A stretch of DNA of 64,000 nt from positions 2,294,001 through 2,358,000 of the forward strand of contig CAWGLV010000001.1 in assembly GCA_963823495.1 (NCBI GenBank). Reading direction: 5' to 3'. Under the pieces are notes generated by a model, which worked only from the letters and a program-made list of their open reading frames with translations, was not told where the DNA came from and did not search any database. The position numbers were made by a program, and so were the translations under genes. The stretch is from DATDAH01 sp963823495. GTDB lineage: Bacteria > Actinomycetota > Acidimicrobiia > Acidimicrobiales > DATDAH01. Shown here one piece after another: positions 1 through 7,374 of this stretch (within the stretch, counting starts at the first letter, position 1; each line of letters begins with the position of its first letter).

Positions 1-240
1 AGCTTGGCCTACACGATCGGCATCGAGGGCATGGAGGAGGACGAGGCCAACGCCCTCATCCTGGAGCTGTACGCCCACCTCGCCACCCCGGCCAACACCT
101 ATCGCCACCGGTGGGCCCCGGGCATGGTCGCCCTGTGGGACAACCGGTGCGTGCTCCACTCGGCGACCGGTGGCTACGAGGGCCACCGCCGGGAGCTGCA
201 CCGTCTGACGGTCGCCGAGAGGCCGGCGACCCTCGTTTAG
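1..240 (+). CDS. TauD/TfdA family Fe(II)/2-oxoglutarate dioxygenase, C-terminal fragment
   Basis: Frame 1 is open from the window edge to TAG at 238-240, so only the last 79 residues are seen. The segment WDNRCVLHSATGGYEGHRR is the family's C-terminal signature: the His of LHSATG is the distal iron-binding His of the 2-His-1-carboxylate triad and the Arg of GHRRELHR would bind 2-oxoglutarate. Enzymes of this family hydroxylate taurine, sulfonates or similar small acids in the cytosol. Substrate cannot be read from this end. The stop codon overlaps the -10 hexamer of uppP. Confidence 0.85.
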   Translation, partial: SLAYTIGIEGMEEDEANALILELYAHLATPANTYRHRWAPGMVALWDNRCVLHSATGGYEGHRRELHRLTVAERPATLV

Positions 241-243
241 GGT
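238..243 (+). promoter_or_regulatory. -10 hexamer TAGGGT, leaderless uppP
   Basis: TAGGGT lies 8 nt before the GTG start of uppP and shares its TAG with the upstream stop codon. No Shine-Dalgarno sequence fits between, so the transcript probably starts at the start codon. Confidence 0.5.
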
Positions 244-251
244 TCGCCGCG

Positions 252-1229
252 GTGCCCTTCCTCCGACGTCGTCCGGCCGTCGTCGTCGTGCTCGCGGGAC
301 TCGCCGTGCTGGCCGTCGCGGGGCCGGCGGAGGCCGCGACGCTCGGCCGGGCCGCCTTGGCGTCGACCGAGGACCTCCTGTCCTGGTGGCAGGCGGCGGT
401 CCTCGGGGTCGTCGAAGGCATCACCGAGTACCTGCCGATCTCCTCCACCGGGCACCTGCTGGTGACCTCCCGGTTGCTGGGCCTCCCCGACGCCGAGGGC
501 AGCGCCGGCCTCGAGGCGGTGAACACCTATGCCATCGCCATCCAGTTCGGCGCCATCGTGGCGGTGCTCGGGCTGTTCTGGGCCCGGTTCCGGGACATGC
601 TCCTGGGCCTGGTCGGCCGCAGCGACGAGGGCCGGCACCTGCTGATCACCCTGGTCATCGCCTTCCTGCCGTCGGCCCTGCTGGGGTTTGCGTTCGACGC
701 GAGGATCGAGGACACGCTGTTCGGCCCCTGGCCCGTGGTGATCGCCTGGGTCGCGGGTGGTGGGCTGATCCTGGTGCTGGAGCGGACCGGGCGGATCCCC
801 GACCGTGGGGTCGAAGCCGAGGTGGGCCACAACCCTCTGGGGCTGATCACCAATCGCCAGGCCCTGATCATCGGTCTGGCGCAGTGCGTGGCCCTCTGGC
901 CGGGGACCAGCCGGTCGCTCGCCACCATCGTGGGGGCTCTCCTGGTCGGCGTGGCGATGCCCGCCGCGGTCGAGTTCAGCTTCCTGCTCGGGTTCGCCAC
1001 CCTGTCGGCGGCGACCGGCTACAAGCTGGTGACCGACGGCGGCAACCTGGTCGAGCAGTTCGGGCTGGCCAACCCCCTCATCGGGGCGTTCTTCGCCTTC
1101 GGCGCCGCCGTCCTGGCGATCAAGTGGCTGATCACCTACCTCGAGCGCCATGACCTGTCGATCTTCGCCTGGTACCGATTCGCCGTCGCCGGGGTGGCGG
1201 TGGCGCTCCTGGCCGGCGGTGTGATCTGA
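252..1229 (+). CDS. uppP: Undecaprenyl-diphosphatase (UppP/BacA)
   Basis: 325-residue integral membrane phosphatase that converts undecaprenyl diphosphate to the monophosphate, recycling the lipid carrier for peptidoglycan and wall polymers; it confers bacitracin tolerance. The two family motifs are intact: EGITEYLPISSTGHL near the N-terminus and WPGTSRS in the middle, with about eight hydrophobic segments. GTG 252 is chosen because it gives a hydrophobic N-terminus (VVVVLAGLAVLAVAG) and lies 8 nt after a TAGGGT -10. The frame is open further upstream, but that part overlaps the dioxygenase. Length is slightly above the usual 270-300 because of the extra N-terminal segment. Confidence 0.95.
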   Translation: MPFLRRRPAVVVVLAGLAVLAVAGPAEAATLGRAALASTEDLLSWWQAAVLGVVEGITEYLPISSTGHLLVTSRLLGLPDAEGSAGLEAVNTYAIAIQFGAIVAVLGLFWARFRDMLLGLVGRSDEGRHLLITLVIAFLPSALLGFAFDARIEDTLFGPWPVVIAWVAGGGLILVLERTGRIPDRGVEAEVGHNPLGLITNRQALIIGLAQCVALWPGTSRSLATIVGALLVGVAMPAAVEFSFLLGFATLSAATGYKLVTDGGNLVEQFGLANPLIGAFFAFGAAVLAIKWLITYLERHDLSIFAWYRFAVAGVAVALLAGGVI

Positions 1230-1275
1230 GCGCGATGGGGCGGTCGACACCGAGGCGGCGGCTGGCGCGCCGGCC

Positions 1276-1731
1276 GGTTCGTCGTCGCGCCCGGAGGACT
1301 TCATCACCCGGGGCGAGCTCTGTGGATGCTGGTCGACATCGTCGCCAAGGGCGGCAACCTCCTGCTCAACGTGGGACCCGGTGGGGCCGATGCGCAGATC
1401 CCCGAGGAGCACGCGTCCCGGCTCGACTGGCTCGGGGCATGGATGGGTGCCCACGCCGACGCGGTGAGGGCCACCCGTCCGTGGGTGCGGCCGGGGGCCG
1501 CGACCACCGAAGGGGCTCCGGTGCGCTACACGGCCCGCGACGACGTCGTCTTCGCCCTCCTCGGCTCGGTCGATGGCCCCGTCACGCTCGCGGAGGTCGC
1601 CTCGACGCCGACGACCGTCGTCGAGGCGATCGACGGCCGGTCCCTGGGTTGGCAGGACTCGGCAGGAGGGCTCGTGATGGAGCCACCGACGACGCCGACC
1701 GGGTTCGGGCCCCCGATCGGCGTCATCGGAG
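1276..1731 (+). pseudogene. Decayed C-terminal fragment of a GH29 alpha-L-fucosidase
   Basis: This 500-base stretch between uppP and the converging lipoprotein gene holds only a gene remnant. LVDIVAKGGNLLLNVGP (from 1329) is the hallmark of GH29 alpha-L-fucosidases, followed by IPEEHASRLDWLGAWMGAH and ATRPW as in the family. The preceding residues PEDFITRGEL are in another frame (ending about 1320); restoring one G would give GELVWMLVDIV, so there is a one-base deletion near 1320. No catalytic domain precedes it: uppP ends at 1229. The frame then runs into the next gene's 3' end. It is a truncated, frameshifted relic rather than a functional enzyme. Confidence 0.7.
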
Positions 1732-1732
1732 G

Positions 1733-2461
1733 TCAGCCGACGGTGAAGGTGCCCTCGAGGTGCCAGATGCCGGTGAACTCGTTGAAGGCACCACCCTCGA
1801 TCTGGCTCTGCCACTCCAGCACGAAGGCGCCCGTGGTCGGGTCGATGGTGCCGGTCGGCCCGGACGTCAGGCCGGGGTTCTCCCCGCCGGGCTTGGGCGC
1901 ACCCTGGTTGAAGATCTCGCCGCCGTAGTAGGCGGCCAGGGCGCTCAGGTCTCCGGAGAGGACACCGTCGGTGGCCGTGACCTGCGGAGCGGTCGTCCCA
2001 TCGATCTCGTCGGAGGCCGCGGAGAAGGCCAGGCCGAAGAACGGCACCGGGGCGATGATCGTCCCGCTGGTCGCGTTGCCGGCATCGTCGAAGGCCGGAT
2101 CGGGAGCGGGCTGGAAGACGCCGGTGGTGAGCCCGCCGTCGGTCCCGGGCGAGAGGACGGTGAAGGTGGTGTCACCGCACACCGAGTCACCGTTCTCGAT
2201 GAAGGGACCGTCCTCGACGGTGCCGCCGGGCTGGAGCATGCGGAAGGAGGAGCCGGCGGTCACGCCCGCATCGGCGCAGTCGCCGGGCGTGATGGCGAAC
2301 GTGCCCACCAGGTCGCCTTCGAAGCCCGCCTCGGTCGCGGTGTCGCCGGCCGTGGTGTCGCTCGCGGCACTGCCGCTGTCGTCACCGCAGCCCGTCGCCA
2401 GCGCGGCCAGGGCGAGCAGCGCCGCCAGCGCGGCCAGACGGAGGGATCGGGATCGTTTCAT
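1733..2461 (-). CDS. Secreted lipoprotein, unknown function
   Basis: 242 residues with a lipoprotein signal: MKRSRSLRLAALAALLALA then lipobox LATGC, followed by an acidic Ser/Thr/Asp-rich linker. The mature part is beta-rich with many Gly, Thr and Asp and ends in TFTVG. I recognise no family. Its start codon overlaps the stop of the membrane protein upstream (ATGA), so the two form a two-gene operon and may act together at the cell surface. It converges on the fucosidase remnant. Confidence 0.75.
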   Translation of the reverse strand: MKRSRSLRLAALAALLALAALATGCGDDSGSAASDTTAGDTATEAGFEGDLVGTFAITPGDCADAGVTAGSSFRMLQPGGTVEDGPFIENGDSVCGDTTFTVLSPGTDGGLTTGVFQPAPDPAFDDAGNATSGTIIAPVPFFGLAFSAASDEIDGTTAPQVTATDGVLSGDLSALAAYYGGEIFNQGAPKPGGENPGLTSGPTGTIDPTTGAFVLEWQSQIEGGAFNEFTGIWHLEGTFTVG

Positions 2462-3417
2462 GATGAGCTCCTTGTGCTCGGGTCGATGTCGTCGGGGGTC
2501 GGGTCCCCGGGGCGGGCGAGGATCGCCAGCACCACCAGGAGGACGCCGGGGACCACGAAGAACCAGGGGAAGAGGGGGAAGTCCGGTAGGGCGTCGACGG
2601 CCTCGAAGTTCTCGACGTTGTCGCTCATGACGCCGATCATCGGGGCGAAGTCGGTGACGATGGCCTGCCAGTCGTCACTGAAGGCGGCCACGGCGGGGAA
2701 ATCGGACTCGGTGGCACCCCCGGCCACGGCGGCGGGCACCAGCACGTTGCGCAACTGGCCCTCGCCTGCGCCGAGGGTCACGAAGTAGCCCTGGATGTTC
2801 TGGACCCGAGGGCGGGTCATCAGGGGCCGGAAGTCGTCGATCATCTCGCCACCCTTCGGGGCCCGCTCGAACATCTGGAACGCCGCCGGGGCGAGCACCA
2901 GGCCGACGCCGACGAGCCCCACGACCCACGGGGCGACGATGGGCCGGTCGGGTCGGCGGACAAGGACCCATCCGGCCACCCCGCCGAGGATCAGGCCGGG
3001 GACCACGAAGAACCAGGGGAAGAGGTCGAACGGGGGCAGGGCCGCCACGGCCTCGTAGTTGTCGATGTCGGCCGACATCGTGGTCAACATGTCCGACATG
3101 TCGGCGTCGATGCCGGGCCAGGCCCCGATCAGGGCGGTGACCGAGGCCGACTGGGCCGGCCGGTCGCCGTCGCCGAGGCCGCCGGGATGAGGTCGTTCTG
3201 GGTCTCGGTGACCGCGGCGTCGATCTCGGCCAGGTCTCTCTGGAACTTCTCGATCTCCGCGAGGGTCATGTAGGGCTCGAAGGCGGCGATCATGTCGCCG
3301 CCCTGGGGGGCCCGGTCGAACATCGGAACACCGCCGCGCGGCGATCAGACCGATCGCGAGAGCGAGGACGCCCCACCACGGCCCGCGCCGCTGCGGTCTC
3401 GTCGTCGTTCTCGGCAC
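2458..3417 (-). CDS. Membrane protein with two tandem copies of one module (frameshifted)
   Basis: The protein consists of two related modules. Each has the pattern MF(D/E)RAP(Q/K)GG(D/E)MI, then an extracellular stretch, then N(Y/F)EAV(A/D)ALP..FPWFFVVPG and a membrane helix. The first module is read in two frames: GTG 3417 gives a first helix (WWGVLALAIGLIA), then a +1 shift near 3335 is needed to enter MFDRAPQGGDMIAAFEPYMT, and a compensating shift near 3165 returns to SVTALIGAWPG. The two shifts cancel, so the overall frame stays open. A 31-base identical stretch (2545-2575 and 2995-3025) reflects the duplication. Function unknown; cotranscribed with the lipoprotein downstream. Confidence 0.6.
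   Translation of the reverse strand: MPRTTTRPQRRGPWWGVLALAIGLIAARRCSDVRPGPPGRRHDRRLRALHDPRGDREVPERPGRDRRRGHRDPERPHPGGLGDGDRPAQSASVTALIGAWPGIDADMSDMLTTMSADIDNYEAVAALPPFDLFPWFFVVPGLILGGVAGWVLVRRPDRPIVAPWVVGLVGVGLVLAPAAFQMFERAPKGGEMIDDFRPLMTRPRVQNIQGYFVTLGAGEGQLRNVLVPAAVAGGATESDFPAVAAFSDDWQAIVTDFAPMIGVMSDNVENFEAVDALPDFPLFPWFFVVPGVLLVVLAILARPGDPTPDDIDPSTRSSS
2545..2575. repeat. 31-bp direct repeat, copy 1
   Basis: Identical to 2995-3025. It encodes the LFPWFFVVPG segment at the end of module 2 of the duplicated membrane protein, so it is a coding repeat from intragenic duplication. Confidence 0.85.
2995..3025. repeat. 31-bp direct repeat, copy 2
   Basis: Identical to 2545-2575, in module 1 of the same gene. 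Confidence 0.85.
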
Positions 3418-3633
3418 TACCCACCGGCCCTTCCCGCCCGATCTCGGGCCCGAGGAGCCTACGAGGGTCGGGTCTCGGTGATCAGGGACCTTCGACCCTG
3501 TGACGCAGGCCGGTCGGCAGTGCTCCCGAGCCCGCCAGGAGAAATGGGCCGGATGGCTCAGTCAAGGCGGGGGCGGGTTCGGTCGATCCACCCCGCAGCG
3601 TCGGACACTCCGTCTGCGCACGTGGGAGGAACC

Positions 3634-5079
3634 ATGTCCAGTAGATCGATTCTCGGGTTCGTGGCCTTGGCCGTGATCTCGTTGGTGGGGGCCCTGGCGC
3701 CCCCGGCAGGCGCGGTGGCGCCGACGGACCAGACGACGGCGCAGCTGACCCCGGAGACGGCGGTCAAACCGCTGGTCGGGGACTTCAACGGCGACGGGGC
3801 CGACGACGTCCTCTGGTACGGGCGGGGCCTGAACCCGGACTCGCTGTGGTTCAACAGCCCGGTCGACCCGGACACGCCGGACGGTCACCTGGACTCCTTC
3901 ACCATCACCCCGGTGGCCATCAACGGCAACTACACCCCGGTGGTCGGCGACTTCAACGGCGACCTCATCGACGACGTGTTCTGGTATCAGGCCGGCCTGG
4001 GTGCGGACTCGGTCTGGTTCTTCAAGGCGGACAAGACCTTCACCAGCGTCGCGCAGTCGGTCAGCGGGTACTACCGGCCGATCGTGGGGAACTTCGTGGC
4101 CAACTCCGCGACCGAGGGCGGCGTGTTCGCTCCGGAACGGGACGACATCTTCTGGTACCCGCTGAACACGGCCAACAGCTCGCTGTCCACCGGGAACGCC
4201 AACAAGACGTTCTCGGTCCGCTCCTTCGGGGCGCGTCCGCCCCGTGGGGCCAAGACCCTGGTGGGTCAGTTCGAGCACGGCTCGGGTACGCCGACCGACG
4301 ACATCCTCTTCTATGTCCCGGGGCGCATCAAGGACTCGATGTGGATCAGTGACGGCGTGGGGAACTTCGACCGCACGATCATGGCGATCAACGGGCAGTT
4401 CCGGCCCGTGGTCGGTGACTTCGACCAGCAGGGCACGCGTCGGGACATGCCCGCCGAGGCCGTCGGGAGCTACGGCACCCCCGGCAACGAGGTCCACGAC
4501 GCAGCCGTCGACGCCTGCTGGAACGGCGATCTGGCCGCCTGTGACGATCTCCACATCGTGACCGATGAGCTGCTGCCGGACCTGGCCGACTACCACTACT
4601 ACGCCGAGACCTGCGGCTACCGCCGTTCGCCGGGCGGACCGAACTGCGCCGCAACCGTCACCATCCCCCCCCGGCCCGTCGGTCTCACCGACATCGTGTG
4701 GCACGGCATCGGGACGAGGCCGGACAAGCTGTGGATCAACAACGGAAACGGCTTCGACGTGCACGGCGTGACCATCGGCGGCAACCCCGTCGCCACGGTC
4801 GTCCCCAACAGCGCCAACGGCCCGGTGGGCGGCGATCGGATCGTCTGGAACAGCCTGGCGGGCGACGAGACCGTCTGGGTGCTCCGGCCGGGAGGCACCA
4901 GCTTCAACTCCTACAACGTCCCGGACCGTGCCGGCAGTCAGCGTGCTCTGGCGGCGGACTTCACCGCCCTCGACCTCGACGCCCAGTACCAGCAGAACGA
5001 GGTCCTGTGGTACTCCCCGGGCGACGGGGTGGACCAGCGGGAGTCGCTGTGGCTCCAGCCCGGTGGCGCCTGGACCTGA
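3634..5079 (+). CDS. Secreted FG-GAP/VCBS-type seven-repeat beta-propeller
   Basis: 481 residues. ATG 3634 is preceded by the strong SD GGGAGGA at 3624-3630. A Sec signal peptide (SILGFVALAVISLVGALAPPAGAVA) leads into seven repeats of the pattern DD-V/I-x-WY-x2-G-x3-DS-x-W (DDVLWYGRG, DDVFWYQAG, DDIFWYPL, DDILFYVPG, TDIVWHGIG, DRIVWNSL, EVLWYSPG), consistent with a closed seven-bladed propeller. Early repeats have Ca-binding DFNGDGADD loops. Such proteins are extracellular and often bind surfaces or ligands; no catalytic domain or anchor is visible. An insert of about 70 residues with four Cys sits between blades 4 and 5. The 216-base region upstream is described in the findings. Confidence 0.8.
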   Translation: MSSRSILGFVALAVISLVGALAPPAGAVAPTDQTTAQLTPETAVKPLVGDFNGDGADDVLWYGRGLNPDSLWFNSPVDPDTPDGHLDSFTITPVAINGNYTPVVGDFNGDLIDDVFWYQAGLGADSVWFFKADKTFTSVAQSVSGYYRPIVGNFVANSATEGGVFAPERDDIFWYPLNTANSSLSTGNANKTFSVRSFGARPPRGAKTLVGQFEHGSGTPTDDILFYVPGRIKDSMWISDGVGNFDRTIMAINGQFRPVVGDFDQQGTRRDMPAEAVGSYGTPGNEVHDAAVDACWNGDLAACDDLHIVTDELLPDLADYHYYAETCGYRRSPGGPNCAATVTIPPRPVGLTDIVWHGIGTRPDKLWINNGNGFDVHGVTIGGNPVATVVPNSANGPVGGDRIVWNSLAGDETVWVLRPGGTSFNSYNVPDRAGSQRALAADFTALDLDAQYQQNEVLWYSPGDGVDQRESLWLQPGGAWT

Positions 5080-5114
5080 TCGACGACCAGGGGCAGAGCC
5101 CCGCACACGCGGCG

Positions 5115-5147
5115 AAGGCCGGGGACCCCGATCGGGTCCCCGGCCTT
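5115..5147. terminator. Bidirectional hairpin terminator
   Basis: Perfect 14-bp stem (AAGGCCGGGGACCC paired with its complement, 5-nt loop CGATC) between two converging genes; AA before and TT after serve both strands. Confidence 0.85.
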
Positions 5148-6424
5148 CAGCCGTCCAGGGGACGTCTCGGGCTCAGGCGCACCGCGGTGATGGCCCGGCC
5201 TTCCACGGTGAGCACCTGGGCGAACCAGTCGCCGAGCTCCACCTTCTCGCCCGGCTCGGTGGGGATGTGGCCCAACTCGTCGAGGACGGCGCCGGCGACG
5301 GTGGTGTACTCGCCCTCGGGGATGTCGACGCCGATGTCCTCGAGGTCGTGGACGGGGAAGCGGCCGGGCAGGACGAAGGACCCGCCGGGCAGTCGGCGGA
5401 CGGTGAGGATGTCGCGATCGGACTCGTCGTAGATCTCACCGACCAACTCCTCCACCAGGTCCTCGATGCTCACGAGGCCCTCCGTCCCGCCGTGTTCGTT
5501 GACCACGAGGGCGAGTTGGTGGCGGTCGGCCTGCATGCGGCGGAGCGCGTCGAGGATCTGCACCGACTCCGGAAGGAACAGCGCCGGGCGGGTGTGGGCC
5601 GAAACGATGTCGGTCGGTCCGGCGACCAGGTCGCGGAGGTGGATGGTGCCGATGACCTCGTCGAGATCCTGGCCGGCCGCAGTGACCGGCGCGCGCGAGT
5701 GGCCGGCCTCGGCCAACAGCACGGCGGCCTCCCGACAGGTCAGGGCGCCGTCGACGAGCACGACGTCGGCCCGGGGGCGAAGCACCTGGCGCAGGGTCCG
5801 CTCCGCGGCTTCGAACGCCCCCTCGATGATCTCGCGTTGGTCGGCGGTGAACGTGGCGTGCTCGGCGATGATCCCCCGGACCTCCTCGGTGCTCATCTGC
5901 TCGGCTCGAGCGTCGGGGTTGCCGCCCACGAGGCGCACCACCAGGTCGGTCGAGCGCGACAGCACCCAGACGAAGGGGCGGGTGATGGCGGACATGACCG
6001 CGAGTGGCCGCGCCGCCAAGAGGCCCCAGCGCTCGGTGTTCTGCATCGCCAGGCGCTTGGGGACCAGTTCGCCCAGCACCAAGGTGACATAGGAGAGGAC
6101 CAGGGTCACGACGATGACCGACATCGGCCCCGCCGCGTTCCCCAGGAAGCTCAGGGGCTCTTCGAGGGGCTCCGCCAGGGACACCGCCGCGGTGGCTGAG
6201 GCCAGGAAGCCGGCGAGGGTGATGCCGATCTGGATCGTGGCCAGGAACTGGTTGGGATGGTGGGTGAGGTGGGACAGGGTGCGGCCGCGTCGGCCCCCGG
6301 TCTCCTCGAGCCGTCGGATCTGGCTCTCCCGCAGTGACACCAGCGCCAGTTCGGTACCGGTGAGCGCGGCGTTGATCGCCACCAGGACGGCGACGAGGAC
6401 GAGTTGAGGGCCGGTCCCGTTCAC
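5147..6424 (-). CDS. CNNM/HlyC-CorC family membrane protein with CBS pair
   Basis: 425 residues. Order: CNNM (DUF21) transmembrane domain (about 1-190, LVLVAVLVAINAALTGTELA at the start), a CBS-domain pair (about 200-330, RPRADVVLVDGALTCREAAVLL and RALVVNEHGG-like second CBS ending in LVSIEDLVEELVGEI), and a C-terminal CorC/HlyC transporter-associated domain (about 340-425). Members are linked to Mg/Co efflux or Na-coupled Mg transport in the inner membrane. GTG 6424 is chosen since it starts directly before the first helix; the longer open frame runs into the neighbouring kinase gene. The stop lies in the arm of the shared terminator. Confidence 0.85.
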   Translation of the reverse strand: MNGTGPQLVLVAVLVAINAALTGTELALVSLRESQIRRLEETGGRRGRTLSHLTHHPNQFLATIQIGITLAGFLASATAAVSLAEPLEEPLSFLGNAAGPMSVIVVTLVLSYVTLVLGELVPKRLAMQNTERWGLLAARPLAVMSAITRPFVWVLSRSTDLVVRLVGGNPDARAEQMSTEEVRGIIAEHATFTADQREIIEGAFEAAERTLRQVLRPRADVVLVDGALTCREAAVLLAEAGHSRAPVTAAGQDLDEVIGTIHLRDLVAGPTDIVSAHTRPALFLPESVQILDALRRMQADRHQLALVVNEHGGTEGLVSIEDLVEELVGEIYDESDRDILTVRRLPGGSFVLPGRFPVHDLEDIGVDIPEGEYTTVAGAVLDELGHIPTEPGEKVELGDWFAQVLTVEGRAITAVRLSPRRPLDG

Positions 6425-6434
6425 GAGGGTGAGG

Positions 6435-7136
6435 CTACGGGTCCGCCCGTTGGACCGACAGGATCCCGTGGTCGGTGCCCTTGAGAACCACCACGTCGGC
6501 GGCGGCGCGGGTCGGGGCGATGTGGTGTACGAGGTTGGGGTGGTTGACGCTGTCCCAGACCGCACGGGCCAGGTCGATGACCGCGGGGTCGTCCAGGTCG
6601 ACCCAGGGCCGGTAGAACGACCACGGGTCATCGGCCGCCTCCCGGACCAGTTCGAGGAACCGCGCCGAATACCAGGCCACGATGTCCTCCTCCTCGGCAT
6701 CGACGTAGACGCCGAGGTCGGCGAACGGCCGTTGGAGGGCCACGACCCCCTCGAGCACGAGCACGTCGGGGCGCTCGATCCGCTCGGGGTCGGGGAGCAC
6801 GTCGTAGCGGTCGTGGGCGTACACCGGGACCGCCAGCGGGGACCGGCCCTGGCGGGCGAGGTCGAGCACCTCGGCGATCCGGTCCAGGTCATAGGTCTCC
6901 GGGTGGCCCTTGATCGCCACCAGGCCCCGGGCCTCCAGCACGGCGTTGGGATACAGGAATCCATCGGTGGAGAGCACCGCGACGCGGGCGCCGGCGGACC
7001 GGAGGTGGTCGGCCAGGCTCCCGGCGATCGTGGACTTGCCGACCGCGACCGGTCCGGCAACCGCGAGGACGACGGTGCTCTCGGGCACCACGACGATGTC
7101 GTCCACGATGGCGCGCAGGGGATCCGGGGCGGCCAC
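6435..7136 (-). CDS. coaA: Type I pantothenate kinase (CoaA-like), short form
   Basis: Phosphorylates pantothenate, the first step of coenzyme A synthesis. 233 residues with P-loop AGPVAVGKSTIAG, then TDGFLYPNAVLEARGL, the GHPETYD equivalent of the family's KGFPESYD, VYAHDRYDVLPD, the LVLEGVVALQ strand, and a C-terminus HHIAPTRAAADVVVLKGTDH like CoaA's NILPTRGRADLIL. It is shorter than typical CoaA (about 310 aa), mainly at the N-terminus. GTG 7136 is preferred over GTG 7154 because TAGCGT lies 7 nt before it. Ten bases separate it from the CNNM gene downstream, which may be cotranscribed. Uridine kinase is the less likely alternative. Confidence 0.8.
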   Translation of the reverse strand: MAAPDPLRAIVDDIVVVPESTVVLAVAGPVAVGKSTIAGSLADHLRSAGARVAVLSTDGFLYPNAVLEARGLVAIKGHPETYDLDRIAEVLDLARQGRSPLAVPVYAHDRYDVLPDPERIERPDVLVLEGVVALQRPFADLGVYVDAEEEDIVAWYSARFLELVREAADDPWSFYRPWVDLDDPAVIDLARAVWDSVNHPNLVHHIAPTRAAADVVVLKGTDHGILSVQRADP

Positions 7137-7143
7137 CGCGAAG

Positions 7144-7149
7144 ACGCTA
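7144..7149 (-). promoter_or_regulatory. -10 hexamer TAGCGT, leaderless coaA
   Basis: Seven nt before GTG 7136 on the minus strand; supports that start over the GTG 18 nt upstream. Confidence 0.5.
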
Positions 7150-7226
7150 GCCACCGGGCCGTGGACGACCGGGTGGTGACAAGGGCTACTCTCTGCGTTC
7201 AGCAAGCCACACGAGGGAGGACCCGC

Positions 7227-7322
7227 ATGGGTCTGTTCGATCGCTTCAGGAAGACCGCGGCGGAACACGACGACGCGGCCAAGGACGCCATCGACGAACT
7301 GGCGGACGACGACACCGAGTAG
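7227..7322 (+). CDS. 31-residue acidic small protein
   Basis: ATG 7227 preceded by the strong SD GAGGGAGG at 7213-7220 and by a possible -10 TACTCT at 7187-7192. The product begins MGLFDRFRKTAAEH and ends in an acidic helix (DAIDELADDDTE). The MGLFDRF-type amphipathic start resembles other small actinobacterial proteins, including the MGLFKDL start of the protein at 18798-19193. Function unknown. A GC hairpin follows directly, so it looks like a stand-alone expressed gene. It would be missed by length cut-offs. Confidence 0.6.
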   Translation: MGLFDRFRKTAAEHDDAAKDAIDELADDDTE

Positions 7323-7329
7323 TCCCCGG

Positions 7330-7350
7330 GCGCCGGCGGCGGGCCGGCGC
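7330..7350. terminator. Hairpin after the 31-aa gene
   Basis: GCGCCGGC / GCCGGCGC, 8-bp perfect stem with a 5-nt loop, 7 bases after the stop; no U tract, as is common in actinobacteria. Confidence 0.55.
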
Positions 7351-7374
7351 GTCCACGCCAGGAAAGGCGGAGCG

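Noticed and set aside
237..1814. Long antisense open frame opposite uppP and the fucosidase remnant
   Set aside because: Arg/Gly/His/Pro-rich, no domain, fully opposite real genes; typical high-GC shadow frame.
3471..3633. Possible c-di-GMP or other riboswitch in the propeller leader
   Set aside because: GACGCAGG is present, but the GCAAACC and other core elements are missing; kept only as a low-confidence finding.
3562..5106. 500-residue antisense frame opposite the propeller gene
   Set aside because: Low-complexity mirror of a real coding repeat, no start signal.
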